Below are positions 32,922 to 45,000 of a stretch of 64,000 bases of DNA, in pieces. The stretch spans positions 1,364,001 through 1,428,000 of the forward strand of contig CP084609.1 of assembly GCA_025917655.1 (NCBI GenBank), in the 5' to 3' direction. A program made the translations under genes and the position numbers. The notes beneath the pieces were generated by a model. The model had not been told where the DNA came from, searched no databases, and saw only the letters and a list, made by a program, of their open reading frames with translations. The stretch comes from Chlorella sorokiniana (taxonomy: Eukaryota > Chlorophyta > Trebouxiophyceae > Chlorellales > Chlorellaceae). The number at the start of each line of letters is the position of its first letter. The first letter of the stretch is position 1.

Positions 32922-34398
32922 TCACCAGCTGAGCAGGCGCTGCCAGTAGTCGACCTCCCGCGTGCGCGCCTCGGGCCTCACGCAGCCCGCAGCGCGGTGC
33001 AGCGCCAGCACCAGCTCGCCGCTGGCGTTCCAAGCCTCGGCACGGGGCCTGGTGTATGCTTGGTGCGCCGCCCGCAGCACCGTGACCGCCTCGCCCTCGC
33101 CCATCACGCCGCAGGAGGGCCACGCGCTGCCCGGCAGCGTGCGCAGCAGCGCCGCCTCGGCCGCCTCTCCCAGCGGGCCCTGCCAGCCCCCGCCCAGCTC
33201 GTGCCAGGCCACAATCATGCGGGCCACGTGGGGCGCACCCGCCGCAGGGAGCCCCTCCAGGAGCGCCGCCGTCAGCCAGGCCCTGCTCCAGCTGTCCATG
33301 CCCCAGCCTGCGCGGCTCCAAGCTTCCAGCAGGTCTGCAGCCTGCCCCGCCTCGATCCACCACAGGCAGCCGTCGCCGCCCCACATGCGCTCGAGCGCTG
33401 CTGCGTCCGCGCCGTGCAGCTCGCCGTCAAACCGCCCCCAGCCGGCTCCAGCCCTCCAGCAGGCGCACCGCTTGCGCCGGCGCCGCCCCGTCAAGCGCAA
33501 CAGCAAAGGGCACGGCCAGCGCTTCGGTCACCCCTGCAAGCCGCACAGACCAGCCGACGCAGCAGACCGCCTCCAGCATGGCTGCCACGTCGCCGGCCGG
33601 CATGCCGCCGCCCGTGCGGCGCAGCGCTGACGCAAACGCCGCTTGCACCCCGCCCTCCAGCGGCTCCCCCATTCTGCTCCAGCTGCACAGCAGGCTGGCC
33701 ACCTGCCGCGCGTCTGCATTTGCGAGCACTCGCTCCAGGGCCTGCCCCCAGTGCTTGCTCCTCTCCTCGTTTGCCCGCCATGCCACTGACCTGGCGCAGG
33801 ACAAGAGATCGGCCACCACTGCGTCCACCTCCCTGGCTGCAATAGGCTTGCCGGCAACCCGCGGCGCTTCCGTAGCGTGCTCAGCACATGTTCCCAGGTG
33901 CCGGCTTGCGATGAGGGGGCGGACAACCTGCCAGCAGGGCAGGGCAGGCAGGCCGGTGGGACGCCCTAGTTGCTTTTCTCTTAGAAGAAAAAGGGCGGCA
34001 GCATCAAGCGCCCCTGTTTCTGCCAGCCATTGTGCAGGGCTTGCCTGGTGCCGGCCCTTGCGCCGTGCTGGAGCTCCCAGCAGGCTCGGCGGGCAGGTGG
34101 GGCTGGCGCAAGGCCGCAGCCTGGGCCTGGCCACGCCGCCTGGAGCCTGCATCGAGACACACGGGCTAAGGTGCATCTGGGGCAAAAGCCCTCCAAGCAG
34201 CTTAAGCAAGCCTTGGCTGCCCTCACCTGCCTCTTGGAAGCAAGAGCAATGAGCAACATTTATCTGCTGGTTTGCATGTGCAAAGAGGCTGAGCATGCAG
34301 TTGTAAACCTTGCCTCGACCTTGCCTAGGAGCCGGTGGGATGGCCCAAGTGGGGCGCTGACCTGGAGGCGCCGGCGCCTCGATGCGCCAAGCTGCCAT
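32922..34398 (-). CDS. OPR-like helical-repeat protein (putative organelle RNA-binding)
   Basis: The ATG at 34398 opens a small first exon, with a possible donor after EAPAPP; the body runs from about 34250 to the stop at 32922. The protein consists of repeated helical units of roughly 35-40 residues with a recurring (A/D)xxxLLxxWSRxG pattern: VASLLCSWSRMGE, VAAMLEAVCCVGW, AVRLLEGWSRLG, AADLLEAWSRAGW and VARMIVAWHELGG. This alpha-solenoid pattern resembles octotricopeptide (OPR) proteins, which in green algae bind specific plastid or mitochondrial transcripts for stability, splicing or translation. The canonical PPPxxD octapeptide is not evident, so a related heptatrico-type or degenerate OPR is equally possible. 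A frame change near 33433-33437 sits in a G run and would be repaired by removing one base. No obvious RAP or nuclease domain. Confidence 0.55.
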
Positions 34399-34994
34399 GA
34401 CCCTTCTCAAAACCCTACCGCTCTAGAGGCCATGCGATCTGGGCGGCACGGCAAGACCAAGCAAGGGTTGTGCCGGGGTTACTCATCTCACCAGGGCTCC
34501 ATCATCTCGCCCCCGTGGCATCTTTCTCTCGCAGTCCATCTGCAGCAACATGGCAGTCAGGCTAGGGGGACCGGCAGTGGCTGTGTTCAGCATGCACAGG
34601 GGAGTTGAAACCGGCGAACGAGGCACGCTGCTCCGCAAACAATGCGCAGCAGCAGCGGCAGCGCCAGCGCCAGCGCACGTGTGGCAGTGGCGACAGAGAC
34701 GGCAGTACTCGTCCCGCAAGACTCGCGGGCAGAAGGTTCCCCTGTGTCTCGAAGGGAGCTCAACCAGTCCTGGGTCGTGTTTGAGCGTGCTGGAGCGTTG
34801 TTCCCGCGAAACATCCAGAGCCGCAGAGCCGACTCCCTTCACGCGTTCCAGGAGGGCTTAAGCTGCCCTTATAACGACCCCTTCGACTCCCGGTCTCCGT
34901 CACAGGAGCCCAAGCTCCTTCCAAGGAGCCTTCAGTCCAGCCTCGGAGCCTGCCCGGCTCGAGACTCGCAGCGCGTCGGGTTTCTCGCTCGCCC
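34399..34994. other. Divergent intergenic promoter region (OPR-like / CNNM)
   Basis: About 600 bases between divergent starts. A TTATAA motif at 34869-34874 lies some 120 bases before the CNNM ATG and could serve as its TATA element. No other gene is supported. Confidence 0.45.
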
Positions 34995-37900
34995 ATGGCT
35001 GAGGCCGTTGTCTCCAGCGATGAACCTCCCGACTCATGGTTGACGGCCTGGAGCGCCGTCGCAAGTGCTGGTGGCAGCGGCGGCGGCGGCGCCGCCGGGT
35101 TGGTGCCCACAAGGCTCCTGCTGGAGGCCGCAAGTCGAGCGTTGCTGGAAGAGGGGGCAGCGGCTTGTCGGGAGGCATGAAAGTGTTATACATCCTGGCT
35201 TCGATCGCCCTGGTGGTGGTCAGCGGCCTCATGGTGAGGGGCTGGGTGCCGGGTGCCCGCCGCCACCATTGCCATCGCCAGCACCCAGGCTGCCCTATGG
35301 GACGCCTGCCAGCCCAGCGCTGCTGCCCCGCTTGCCCGTTCCCCTGCAGGCCGGCCTGGTGCTGGGCCTCTTATCCTTGGACAGGTGAAGCGCCACGGGC
35401 GGGCGGGCAGGTGGTCGTTGGTGGAGCGCTGTGCTGCTGGCTGGCCCTGCCCCGGCACCGACGCTCACGTTGGAACGTGTGTCCCCGCCGCCCTTGTCCC
35501 CCCCATTCTCCCCCGCAGGATGGACCTGGAGGTGCTGCGTCGCACCGGCAGCGATCGCCAGAAGTGGCTGGTAGCGCGGGTGGAGCCGGTGAGCGGGGTG
35601 GACGTGTGCGGGGTGGGGGATGGGGGAGGCGCGTGTGTGCCCAAGGAGGAAGCACCAGCGCAACTCAAGCCAGGCATGGCACCACATCAGACAAGTCAGC
35701 TCCATTATCGGAGCAACCGTTGATGCAGAGCGCCTGTCGACTGTTTGTCGGCAGCACAGCTCACCTGCCGCAATGCTGATGCCTGCCTTGCCCCTCACGC
35801 AGTTCACTCGAGACCCCCATTTTGTGATGTGCTCGCTGGTTGTGGTGAATGCCGCCTGCAACACCGCCCTGCCCCTCTTCATCGACAGGTGAGCGAGCCG
35901 CCGTGGGCAGCCGCCACCAGGCGGTGGCTTGCGCCACCGCCGCTGCACGCCCGACTTCCGGTGGAGGTGGTCGTCTTCGTTGTACAAAGCGCGCTGTGAA
36001 AGTTGGTAAATGTACTGCGACTGCACGGCCCTTGCAGGCTGCTCAACCCTCTGGCGGCCTTGCTCATCTCCATCACCGCCATCCTGCTCTTCTCTGAGAT
36101 TGCGCCCCAGGTGGGCGGGCTCGCGAGGGGGCCCCACGCAGCAGCAGAGCTGTCAGTCAGCATCGGCTTCAAGCTGCTGTGCAGCCGCCATAACAGAGTG
36201 TGCTCATTGCGAAATCAGAGTGCTGAATCTGGCTCCCCCGTCCCTCCGGTGCGTGTTGCCCCTGCCGCACAGGCGGTGTGCAAGCGGTACGGCCTCGAGA
36301 TCGGCGCGTACTGCTCCTGGCTGGTTCGCGCCATCATGGTGGTCACCGCCCCCGTGTCCTGGCCCCTGGGCAAGGCCCTGGACGCGCTGCTGGGCGAGGA
36401 GAGCGTGCTGTTCCGCAGGCAGGAGCTCAACGCCCTCATCTCGCTGCACGCGGAGCCGCAGCACGACGGCTCAGGTGGGCAGGGCGGCAGATGGTGGTGG
36501 TGTGTGTGTGTGGGGGGGGGACACGCACACGAGCGCGCGCTCTCGCTCGGGTGTGGGGGCGACGGTGGGCAACACTTGCACGGGGCAGGGCTGTCCCGCC
36601 AATCCTGGCTGCTGCCACTCCTGCCTGGCTGCTGCCACTCCAGCATTGGAAGCTGCCCTGCTGGGGGAAGCGCCAGCTGCCCCGCCCGCAGCAAACCGTA
36701 GCGTCCTGCTCGGGCGCCCGCCGCTGGCCATCGCTCGCGTGTGATGGCCGCAGCCCTGCCGCCTGCCGCGCTGCAGTGGGCGCGCTGACCAGCGACGAGG
36801 CGACAGTCATAAAGGGCGCCCTGGACCTGGCCAGCAAGACGGCGGAAGCTGTGATGACACCGCTCAGCAAGGTGCGCTCCGTCGCTCTTGCCGCCCTAGG
36901 GGCAGCCAGGCTGGCAAGAACGGGGGCTGCCCGGCACGCTGGGCTGCCTGGCGAGCCCCCTCGGCTGAGGTGGACACTGCCGCGGCCCAACGTGGCGCTG
37001 CGCCCACTGACAACCGGTGCCCCCCCCCGCCCCCACCCCCACCCACCCACCCACACAGGTGTTCATGCTGCGCAGCGACGCCGTTATCGACGCCCAGCTG
37101 CTGTCCACGGTGCTGTCGGCTGGGCACAGTCGCGTGCCGGTGTATGAGGGCGACAACAAGCAGGTGGGGCGGTTGTGTGTGTGTGTGTGGGGGGGCACGG
37201 CTGAGGGTGATGGGGACAGCTCAGCCCACACCCACCAGCCTCAGCATCCACCCAGCTTCAGCGCCTGCCAGGCTGCAGCCTCCACCTCACCTTGTGCCCT
37301 GCTCCGCACTCGCGCATGCCGCCGCCTGCACCCCCGGCCGCCTCCCCCCCGCAGGCCATCCTGGGGCTGGTGCTGGTGAAGGAGCTGCTGCTGGTGGATG
37401 AGCAGGCGGGGGTGAGGGTGAGAGAGCTGCGCCTGCGGGAGGCGCCCTTCCTGCGGTGAGCGCGGGCCGAGATGGGGAGAGGGGGCGCTTGTGCGGCCAG
37501 TTTGGGCTGGCAGCCGTTGCTGGCTTGCTGCACACACCCGAAAGGCTGCTTGGCTGGCCGGGGTCAAGACCCCTGCAGCTTGCGCCTTGTAGGCGCGCCT
37601 GCGCTGTGTGTCGTCACCCTGAACCAGCCCTCCCGCTCGCCGCCCCTCTTGTCGCTGCGCTGCAGCGCCGACGTGCCCCTGTACGACGTGCTGAAGATCT
37701 TCCGCTTCGGGCGCAAGCACATGGCCTGCCTGACGCGCGTGGCGCCCGCCGACGCGTCCACGGGGGCGTGCGCCGCATGTCGCCCACCCCGGCCAGGGAG
37801 GGCTGGCGGCCGGCTCTGAAGGGGAGCTGGTTGAAGAGGTGGTGGGCGTGGTGAGCTCAGGGGCCTGCGCATGCATGTTTGGTCAACTGGTGATGCATGT

Positions 37901-38988
37901 GCGACAGCCAGTCGGACGCTGACCAGCAGCGCAGACACAGACCCCCCCAACCCCAAACCCATGTGTAGCGCAGCCCTCGGGCCTACCTCTTACCCCTCTT
38001 TTCCACTGCCCCCCAGGTGACCATCGAGGATGTGCTGGAGGAGCTGCTGCAGGCGGAGATTGTGGACGAAACCGACCGCTACGAGGACAACCTGCAGACG
38101 GTGCAGGCGGCGCAGGTGGGTGGGGACGCGGCGTGTGCAGCATCCCCGCCAGCCTTGCTTGCCGTGCTGCGCTGTCCAGGACCGCGCGACCAGCACCGTG
38201 CCGTGCCCCGTGCCCCCTGCTGGCTGCGCAGGTGTCGATGAAGGAGCTGCCGCCCAACCTGCGCCGCTTCCTGTCCCCCGCCGCTCCTTCCACAAAGACG
38301 CCGCCGCCCGCCGCGCGGCAGACGCGGAACTGCAGCGTCTCTCCCCCGCAGGCGTCACGCCCAGCGACCGTTCCAGCCCGGATGAGGAGGAGGACAGCCA
38401 GCTGGAGCCGCTGCAGGGCGGGCTGCAGCGCCCGGCTTCGCCGCCGCAGCGCCGCAGCTCTCCTGGCAGCCTCGGCCCGCTGCCCGCGCTGCAGCGCCAG
38501 CACTCGGCCTCCTCCGCCCGCTCGCTGTCCCAGGCGTCGTTGGGGGCCGCGGGGGGCCGCCAGCGCGATCGTGTCGCTGGGCGGCGCGGGCGGCGCCGAG
38601 GCGATGGCGGCCGCCGTGGCGGCGGGCGTGCGTGCCGCTGAGCTGGCGGCCTCGCAGGGCGCCCAGGGGCAGGGGCATGGGCAGGGCTCGGCGCTGCGCC
38701 GCGCCCGAGCAGGCTGTCCAACCCGCCAGCCAACGGCAGCGCGGCCCCGCCCCACGTGCGCCGCTCCTCTGTCGACGCCTCGGGCGGCCGCCGCTGCCGC
38801 CGCGCAGCGTGACCCCGGCCAGATCCCCGCCGGCCACCCGCCCGATCAGCTGGACCTGGAGATGGGGCAGCTGGGCGCCTCTCCCCCACAAGGCCACCAG
38901 CAGCGACGAGGGCGAGGCGACGGGCGAGGAGGACCACCGCTGGCCGCTGGTGCGCCGCAGCGCCCGCCAGTCCAACGCGCCCAGCTGA
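34995..38988 (+). CDS. CNNM/CorC-type DUF21-CBS transporter (Mg2+/divalent cation)
   Basis: Twelve exons: 34995-35233, 35350-35384, 35519-35588, 35803-35888, 36038-36110, 36273-36474, 36777-36871, 37059-37163, 37354-37455, 37666-about 37850, 38017-38115 and 38232-38988. The DUF21 membrane domain shows YILASIALVVVSGLM, AGLVLGLLSLD, VVNAACNTALPLFID, LLISITAILLFSEIAPQ and WLVRAIMVVTAPVSWPLG. It is followed by KGALDLASKTAEAVMTPLS and a CBS pair, with HSRVPVYEGD, ILGLVLVKELL and VTIEDVLEELLQAEIVDETD. This is the CNNM/MAM3/CorC order; the family moves or senses Mg2+ in the plasma membrane, vacuole or, for a plastid form, the envelope. A long Ser/Ala/Gln-rich tail replaces the CNBH domain of animal CNNMs. 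Frame slips at G/C runs (35155-35159, about 37762, about 37797, 38275-38279) each need one base. Confidence 0.88.
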
Positions 38989-39094
38989 CGGCGGGCAGCA
39001 GCTGTGGGTGCACGCCTCCCTTCTGCTTTTGATTGAGACACTGCCCGTTGATGCACCTCGAGCACTGAGTGGGATGTTTGCATGAGTGAGACCC

Positions 39095-39157
39095 TTGATT
39101 GATTGAACGCTACGACACCAATTGCCCTCAATGGGTTGATTGCTACGACACAGATTG
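39095..39157 (+). repeat. Short direct repeat downstream of the CNNM gene
   Basis: TTGATT ... GCTACGACAC ... ATTGC occurs twice, with the shared GCTACGACAC at 39109-39118 and 39142-39151 (33-base spacing). It lies in the AT-richer space between the CNNM stop and the NUBPL promoter. Confidence 0.7.
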
Positions 39158-39361
39158 CTGCGGCACACTGCTGTGGTGCCAGCGTGAATTGCAGGGCGCA
39201 CAGCAGCAGAAACGGCAGTGGAGGTTGGCAGCTAGAGGAGCCAATGTTGTTGCAATGTCGGCGCCCGCGGCGTGACACAGCAGGGCAAAGTGTCGCCTCC
39301 GCGCCGGTAAACATTGTTGACGCGGTTCACAAAGCCTCTCATACCTCAAATTCGTGCAGCA

Positions 39362-39367
39362 TATAAA
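39362..39367 (+). promoter_or_regulatory. TATA box of the NUBPL gene
   Basis: ATATAAAGG lies 64 bases upstream of the ATG at 39431 in GC-rich surroundings, a canonical spacing for a core promoter with a leader of about 35 bases. A TGTAA at 39401-39405 falls between it and the ATG and is probably not functional. Confidence 0.6.
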
Positions 39368-39430
39368 GGGTGTGCCCCTCCGCCTCGATTCGCCCACGGT
39401 TGTAAAGCGTACGCAGCCCAGGCAGACGCG

Positions 39431-41818
39431 ATGGCCCTGGCGGTCTCTTTAACGAGACACAGCGCAATCAAGGAGCTGATAGCGCTCCTACCGCCGGCTG
39501 TGGCGCGGGCCCACGCCACCGCCGCCACGGGGCCGCCACGCCGCGTACGGCCCGGCGTGCCTCCGCGGGTGGGCATCCCCGGCGTGGACCACGTCATTGC
39601 GGTGGCCAGCGGCAAGGGCGGCGTGGGCAAGAGCACGACGGCCGTCAACCTTGCGGTGGCGCTGGCGCAGCGGCTGGGCCTGCGGGTGGGGCTGCTGGAT
39701 GCCGACGTGTACGGCCCCAGCATACCCCGCATGATGCGGCTGGCGGGCAAGCCGCGCGTGGACGAAGGTACAGGGTACCTGCTGCGTGCCTTGGGTGTCG
39801 GTTCAGCTCGACGTAATGAGGCGCCTGGCAGGGAAAGGAACCCGGTGATGGCTGCACAATCGCTCCGACTTGGAGCTCACAGGCTGCACGGCCCCCCACC
39901 TTCTGGGCCGCCCCCACACTCGCACCCGCAGACGAGCGCATGCTGCCGCTGGTCAACCACGGGGTGGCGTGCATGAGCATGGGCTTCCTGATGAAGGAGG
40001 ATGTGGCGGCGGTGTGGCGGGGGCCCATGGTGGGCGGGGCTGCCGCTGGGCGCACAGCCTGTGGCTCTGTGTGAGCAGGGTGCAGCGCCGAGCAGGGCCC
40101 GGCAGCGCCAGCGTGGTCGAGCAAGCCGTGGAAGACCCCGGGGCTTGGTCTGGATGCCAGCGGAGGCCGTGCAGCAGTCTGGCCCACCAGTGGGCGGGCA
40201 CACGTCCAGTTGTCCGCTGCCCACTGCCCCCTGCGGCCCGCACCCAGCCTGCTCCCACCACCCAGCCTGCGCCGCCACGCCGCAGGTCATGTCGGCCCTG
40301 GACACCTTCATCCAGCGGGTGCGGTGGGCGCCGCTGGACGTGCTTGTGATCGACATGCCACCTGGCACAGGTTTGTGCGCGTGTAGGTTTATGTGTGTGT
40401 GTGTGTGTGTGGTCCAGTGGGTTGAGAGCGCGGGCTGGGCAAGGGGAGGGTCTGGCGGCTGCTTGACCCACTACCGGGCCAGCCGCTGCACACGCATTCC
40501 TCCTGCGCTGCCGCGCCGCCAGGGAAAGGAGGGCCTGCCTGGGCCAGCACCCACCTGTGGATGGCCTCACCGCCTGCTCGCCTGTCCCCCGCAGGCGACG
40601 CACAGCTGAGCATCAGCCAGCGGCTGAGCCTGTCGGGCGCCGTCATCGTCTCCACGCCGCAGGCAAGCCCGGAAGGCGAAAATGGCGGCTGCAGAGTGCT
40701 GCGCAGGCTGCCCAGCGTCCGTACGGTGGAAAGGCAGGCCTGGCTTTGGCGCCCCTCGCCCCCTGACAGCTGGGCTGCAGGGCAGCTGCGCCCAAAATCC
40801 CGCCCTGCTGCCTCCCACCCTCCTCCTGCTTCCGCCAGGACATTGCGCTGCTGGATGCCCGCCGCGGCTGCACCATGTTCCGCCAGGTCGGCGTGCCGAT
40901 CCTGGGTGAGCGGCGGCACGCCCGCCGGGCTGGCTGGCCAGGGCCGTGCGGAGTCTCGCGCTGGCGCGCCGATGCAGCATGTGGGCAGAGCAGCCTGTCC
41001 GGCGGGCCCGGGTGATGGGGTGGAGGTCTCGCGCCAGCGGGAGCGGCGGCGGCTGCTGCCGCCGCCCTCCCTCGCCCCCTCGTCTTCCTCCCATGCTGCC
41101 TCTTGGCACGTCCGTGCATTCTTTATCGGTGCACCCCCTCTCTCCCCAACACAGGCATCGTGGAAAACATGAGCAGCTTTGTGTGCGGCAACTGCGGCCA
41201 CGAGAGCCACCCGTTTGGCAGCGGTGGCGTGGACCGCGCAGCAGCCGACCTTGACATGGAGGTGCTGGGCAAGGTGGGGGCTGGAGGGGAGCGGGAAAGG
41301 GGGGAGGGGGGTGGGGGGGGCGGGTGGTCAGACGGACCTTTACAGTCCGCTAGTTGTGTGCCCTCCATCCAGCAACACCTCAAGAACGTTGTCGAGCAGC
41401 TTTACACAGCGAGGGGCGTGGTTGAAGGGGTGGGGTGGCGAGGGCTTCAGCACTTCAGGGACGAAGGGGCAAGTGCAGCAGCTCTGGTTTGTATGCTTTC
41501 ACCAATGCTGGTGGGTTGGCCTGGGGGAGCAGGAAAGGATCTAGCGACGGCTGAGCAGGCGCTCTGCTGCAACAGACCCTGCCCGCCCTGGCACCGCAGA
41601 TCCCGCTCAACATCGGCATCCGCGAGACCTCGGACGAGGGCGCCCCCATAGTTGCGTCGCAGCCGGACAGCGGCGCTGCAGCGGCGTATGCGTCGGTGGC
41701 GGAGCGCGTGTGGGTCAAGCTGCGGGAGCCGGGCCAGGCGGCTGCGCGCCCGGGCCGCCAACGATTGCGTTTGAGGACTAGGGGCCCCTCACGTAATGTG
41801 CAAACCTGCAGCATTTGA
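39431..41818 (+). CDS. NUBPL: NUBPL/IND1 P-loop iron-sulfur scaffold for complex I assembly (Mrp/NBP35 family)
   Basis: Seven exons in phase: 39431-39767, 39932-40029, 40285-40370, 40594-40662, 40839-40904, 41154-41273 and 41600-41818. The N-terminus ([20 protein letters not shown]) is presequence-like. The deviant Walker [12 protein letters not shown] with [16 protein letters not shown], then [47 protein letters not shown] (CxxC Fe-S ligands) with HPFG, and [18 protein letters not shown] define the Mrp family; [16 protein letters not shown] and the C..CG.ESHPFG spacing favour the mitochondrial NUBPL/IND1 branch, which inserts 4Fe-4S clusters into complex I. A plastid HCF101 is less likely because its extra DUF59 and DUF971 domains are absent. 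One intron has a GC donor (CAG|GCAAGC at 40663). In the last exon one extra base near 41755 would end the protein as PTIAFED at 41781 instead of 41818. Confidence 0.9.
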
Positions 41819-41823
41819 TGTAA
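41819..41823 (+). terminator. TGTAA poly(A) signal of NUBPL
   Basis: TGTAA begins immediately after the in-frame stop at 41818 and 38 bases after the alternative TAG at 41781. The latter spacing fits a poly(A) signal better and supports the shorter reading of the C-terminus. Confidence 0.5.
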
Positions 41824-41997
41824 CATTCAGGTGTGAGAGCCTCTTCAACGAAGCAGCAAAGGTTGAACAGGCAGACAAGATGCTTGATGAGAGGGTGTGT
41901 GTGGCAGTACGCACGAGAGCAGCGGGAGGGTTGGCGGCGGGATGGCAAAGCATGCCTCAGCACACCACATTGTTTGGCTCGCGTCAATCACCGCCCA

Positions 41998-42003
41998 TAT
42001 AAA
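41998..42003 (+). promoter_or_regulatory. TATA box of the F-box/kelch gene
   Basis: ATATAAAC lies 78 bases upstream of the ATG at 42081. Same arrangement as the NUBPL gene; inferred from motif and spacing. Confidence 0.55.
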
Positions 42004-42080
42004 CCTGTCGATTGCTCCATATTGACCAACCGAACGGCTGGTTGGGCAGGCTGCTCGCGACTAGGGTTTTGTGAGTGGCC

Positions 42081-45000
42081 ATGGACCAGCTGAGCGCGCT
42101 GGGAAGGGACCTGCAGCTGCACATACTTCAACACTTGGATGTTTCAAGCGTGAGAAACCTGCTAGCCGCATGGTGGCTGGCTGCTGGCCGAGCTCTTAGT
42201 TGCCTTGCCCTGCGCTGGTGCTGCGGCCGTTGTTATCTCTGTCGACTGGCCGAAATAGTCCCAATTGTCTGGATAACACTGTCGGACCAGCTGAAGAGGC
42301 TCACTTCGCGAACAGAGGCCCCCACGGCGGCGCACTCTCCCGCCCGCTGACTGCTCTGAAGCCCCCGCCAGCCTGGCTGCCCCTGCGCCCGCAGGTGCTG
42401 TCGCTCGGCTGCTGCAGCCGCGAGTGGTATCGGCTCACTGCCTGCGAGCAGGCGCTGTGGGAGGGGCTGTGCGAGCGGGACCAGGCGCCGCTGCGGCGCC
42501 ACGTGGAGCAGCAGCGGGCGGCGGGCGCGTGCTGGCGCGCCGCCTACCGCTCCGCCCTCGCCCTGCAGTCCCTCGCCCGGCTGGCGTGGGAGGCCCAGCC
42601 GCGGCCGGCCGGGCGGCGGCCGCGCGAGCGGGAGGGGCACGCCGCCTGCGCCTGGGGCGGCGCCAGCATGCTGCTCAGCGGCGGCTTTGGCGGCGGCATC
42701 CTGTCTGACCTCCACCTCCTCACCCCCGCCCCCGGCGGCGCACCAGGCGGCTACCGCTGGGTGCAGCCGCGGCTGATAGGGCAGCCGCCGCTGCCTCGCT
42801 ACGGGCACAGCCTCACCCGCTGCGGGCCAGGCAGCGACATGGCGGTGCTGTTTGGCGGCCTCATGGCGGGCGGCTACCAGGTGGGCCGCAGCAGCCTGCA
42901 GCTGCCGCAGGCGCGCCGCTGCCCGGCATGCGCGGGCGCCGCCAGGCTGACAGGGGCACAGCCGGCGTCGGTTTTCGCCCACCAGGAGGCTGCAGCCTGC
43001 GCTCAGCACTGCAACTGCTTCAAGTGCCCCCTTTTCCTTCCGGCGCAGGGCGCGCTCGACACGCTGGCTGTGCTGCGGCGGCGGCAGCCGGGCGAGGCGG
43101 GCGGGAAGTGCGGCGGGCACGAGCAGCAGACGTCGCTGGCTCTGCGGGCGGGGCGTGGGGGCCGGGCGGCCCGGGGCCCTGGTTCCAGGTCATGTATGCC
43201 CAGCTGCTGCTGGAGGAGCTGCAAGGCTGGGGGGCCAGCGACGACGAAGCAGACGGCGGCGCCGAGGACAGCGGCGACGGCGCCAGCGCCAGCGACAGCG
43301 GCGACTACACAGACGCGCCAGACACCGACGACCCCGAGTCGGACGGCGGCAGCAGCGACGACGACGACGGCGGCGAGGGCGCTGGCGGCGAGGAGGGCAG
43401 CAGCGGCAGTGCCGACAGCCAGGGGGCAGAGTGGCAGGCGGTAGCGCAGGTGTTGCAGGCAGGCGGCAGCGGCGAGGGCAGCGGCGGCGCCGCACCCGCC
43501 GCTGGTTCCCACGGCGCAGGCGGCGGCGCCCGCGGCGCTGCCGCCAGCGGAGGAGGCGTGGGTGGCTGAGGGCGAGTATGAGTGGTGGTACCCTGCTGTG
43601 AGCGGGAGGCGCCCGGGGCGCGCGGCTACCACAGCGCCGCCGCTTCCGAGGACGGGCGCAAGGTGCGCTGCACAGGGCGGGGGGTTGCTGGGGAGAGGTG
43701 GCGCGCTGCGGTCGCCCACCACCTGCCAACCAAAGCCTGGCTGCGGCTGCGGGCTGGGGCTGCCCCCTATTCCGCTACCTGTTGTTTGCTGGCAGCTCTG
43801 GGGCTCTGCTGCACGCAGCTCTCAGGTTGAACAGTGCAACCAATCCACGACACGCATCAGCAACCCCCACGCGTCCAACCGTTCCGCGCCCCCCCCTCCC
43901 CCAGATCTACTTTTTGGCGGCATCGCCGAGCACGGCGCCTGCGCCTCGCTGGCGGTCCTGGATGTGGAGACTTGGACGTTCAGGTGTGGGGGCGCTCGGG
44001 TTGTGGGGAGGTTGTGGGGCTGAGGGGTTCAGGGGTGTGATCAGTGTGTTTGGGGGTGGCGGGGGGCAGCACAGTGGTGGCGAGGGCCACCAGCTGTTTG
44101 CCTGTGCACGTGTGTGCGCGAGAGGACGGTGTGGTGGCTGCAGCTGTGGGCCGCCACGCCCGGCCCTGAGCCAGCTCATCACTTCCTGCTTCCCTGCGTC
44201 GCCGCAGCCGCCCGGTGACCAGCGGCGAGGCGCCCACCCCGCGCCTGGGCCACTCCTCGTGCGTGTTTGGCGGGCGGCTGTGGGTGGTGGGCGGCGGCAG
44301 CGGGCGGGACCTGCTGCGCAGCGGGCGGGACCTGGACGACGTGTACTGCCTGGACCTGGAGACGATGGTGGGGAAGCTGCCGATCCGCCAGCAGGCCCTG
44401 TGCAGAGCTGCGTGGCGGCCGCCTGCCGCTGCGCTCATGCAGGCCGCAACCGCTGCACCTGGCCCCACCCTGTGGGGCCCCACACCCCTGGCAGGAGTGG
44501 CGCCGCGTGGCGGTGGCGGGCACGGCGCCGCTGTGCGCGGGCAAGTGCCACGCGTCGGCGCTGGTGGGGCGCCGCCTGCTGCTCTTTGCCGGCTCCATGC
44601 ACACCTGCGGCGAGGTGGCCTGGCTGGACCTGGAGCAGCTCTCCTGGGGCAGGTGCGCGCCCAGCGCGCTGCGCAGCCAGCGCCGCCGCCACATTGTGCT
44701 GGCGGCAGGGCGAGCTGCAGGCGGCAGGGCGTGTGCCGTCGAGCGGCTGCTCAGCGAGTGGGGGTCCGGCAGGGTGCTGAGCTGGCTGCCCTGTGGTGCT
44801 GGCACCTGCAGGCCGCGTGCGGTGGCGGGCCCACCCCCTGCGAGCGCATGTCGGCGACGGCGGTGCTGGGCGGCGGAGGCGACGTGCTGGTGTTTGGGGG
44901 TGAGGCTGCCCGCGTGCTGCGCCGGCCCGCCTGCCAAGGGCTTAGGGCCTTGCTGCATGCGTGCTGCGGAGCGACTGGGAGGTGCTGTTGATTGGGGTTG

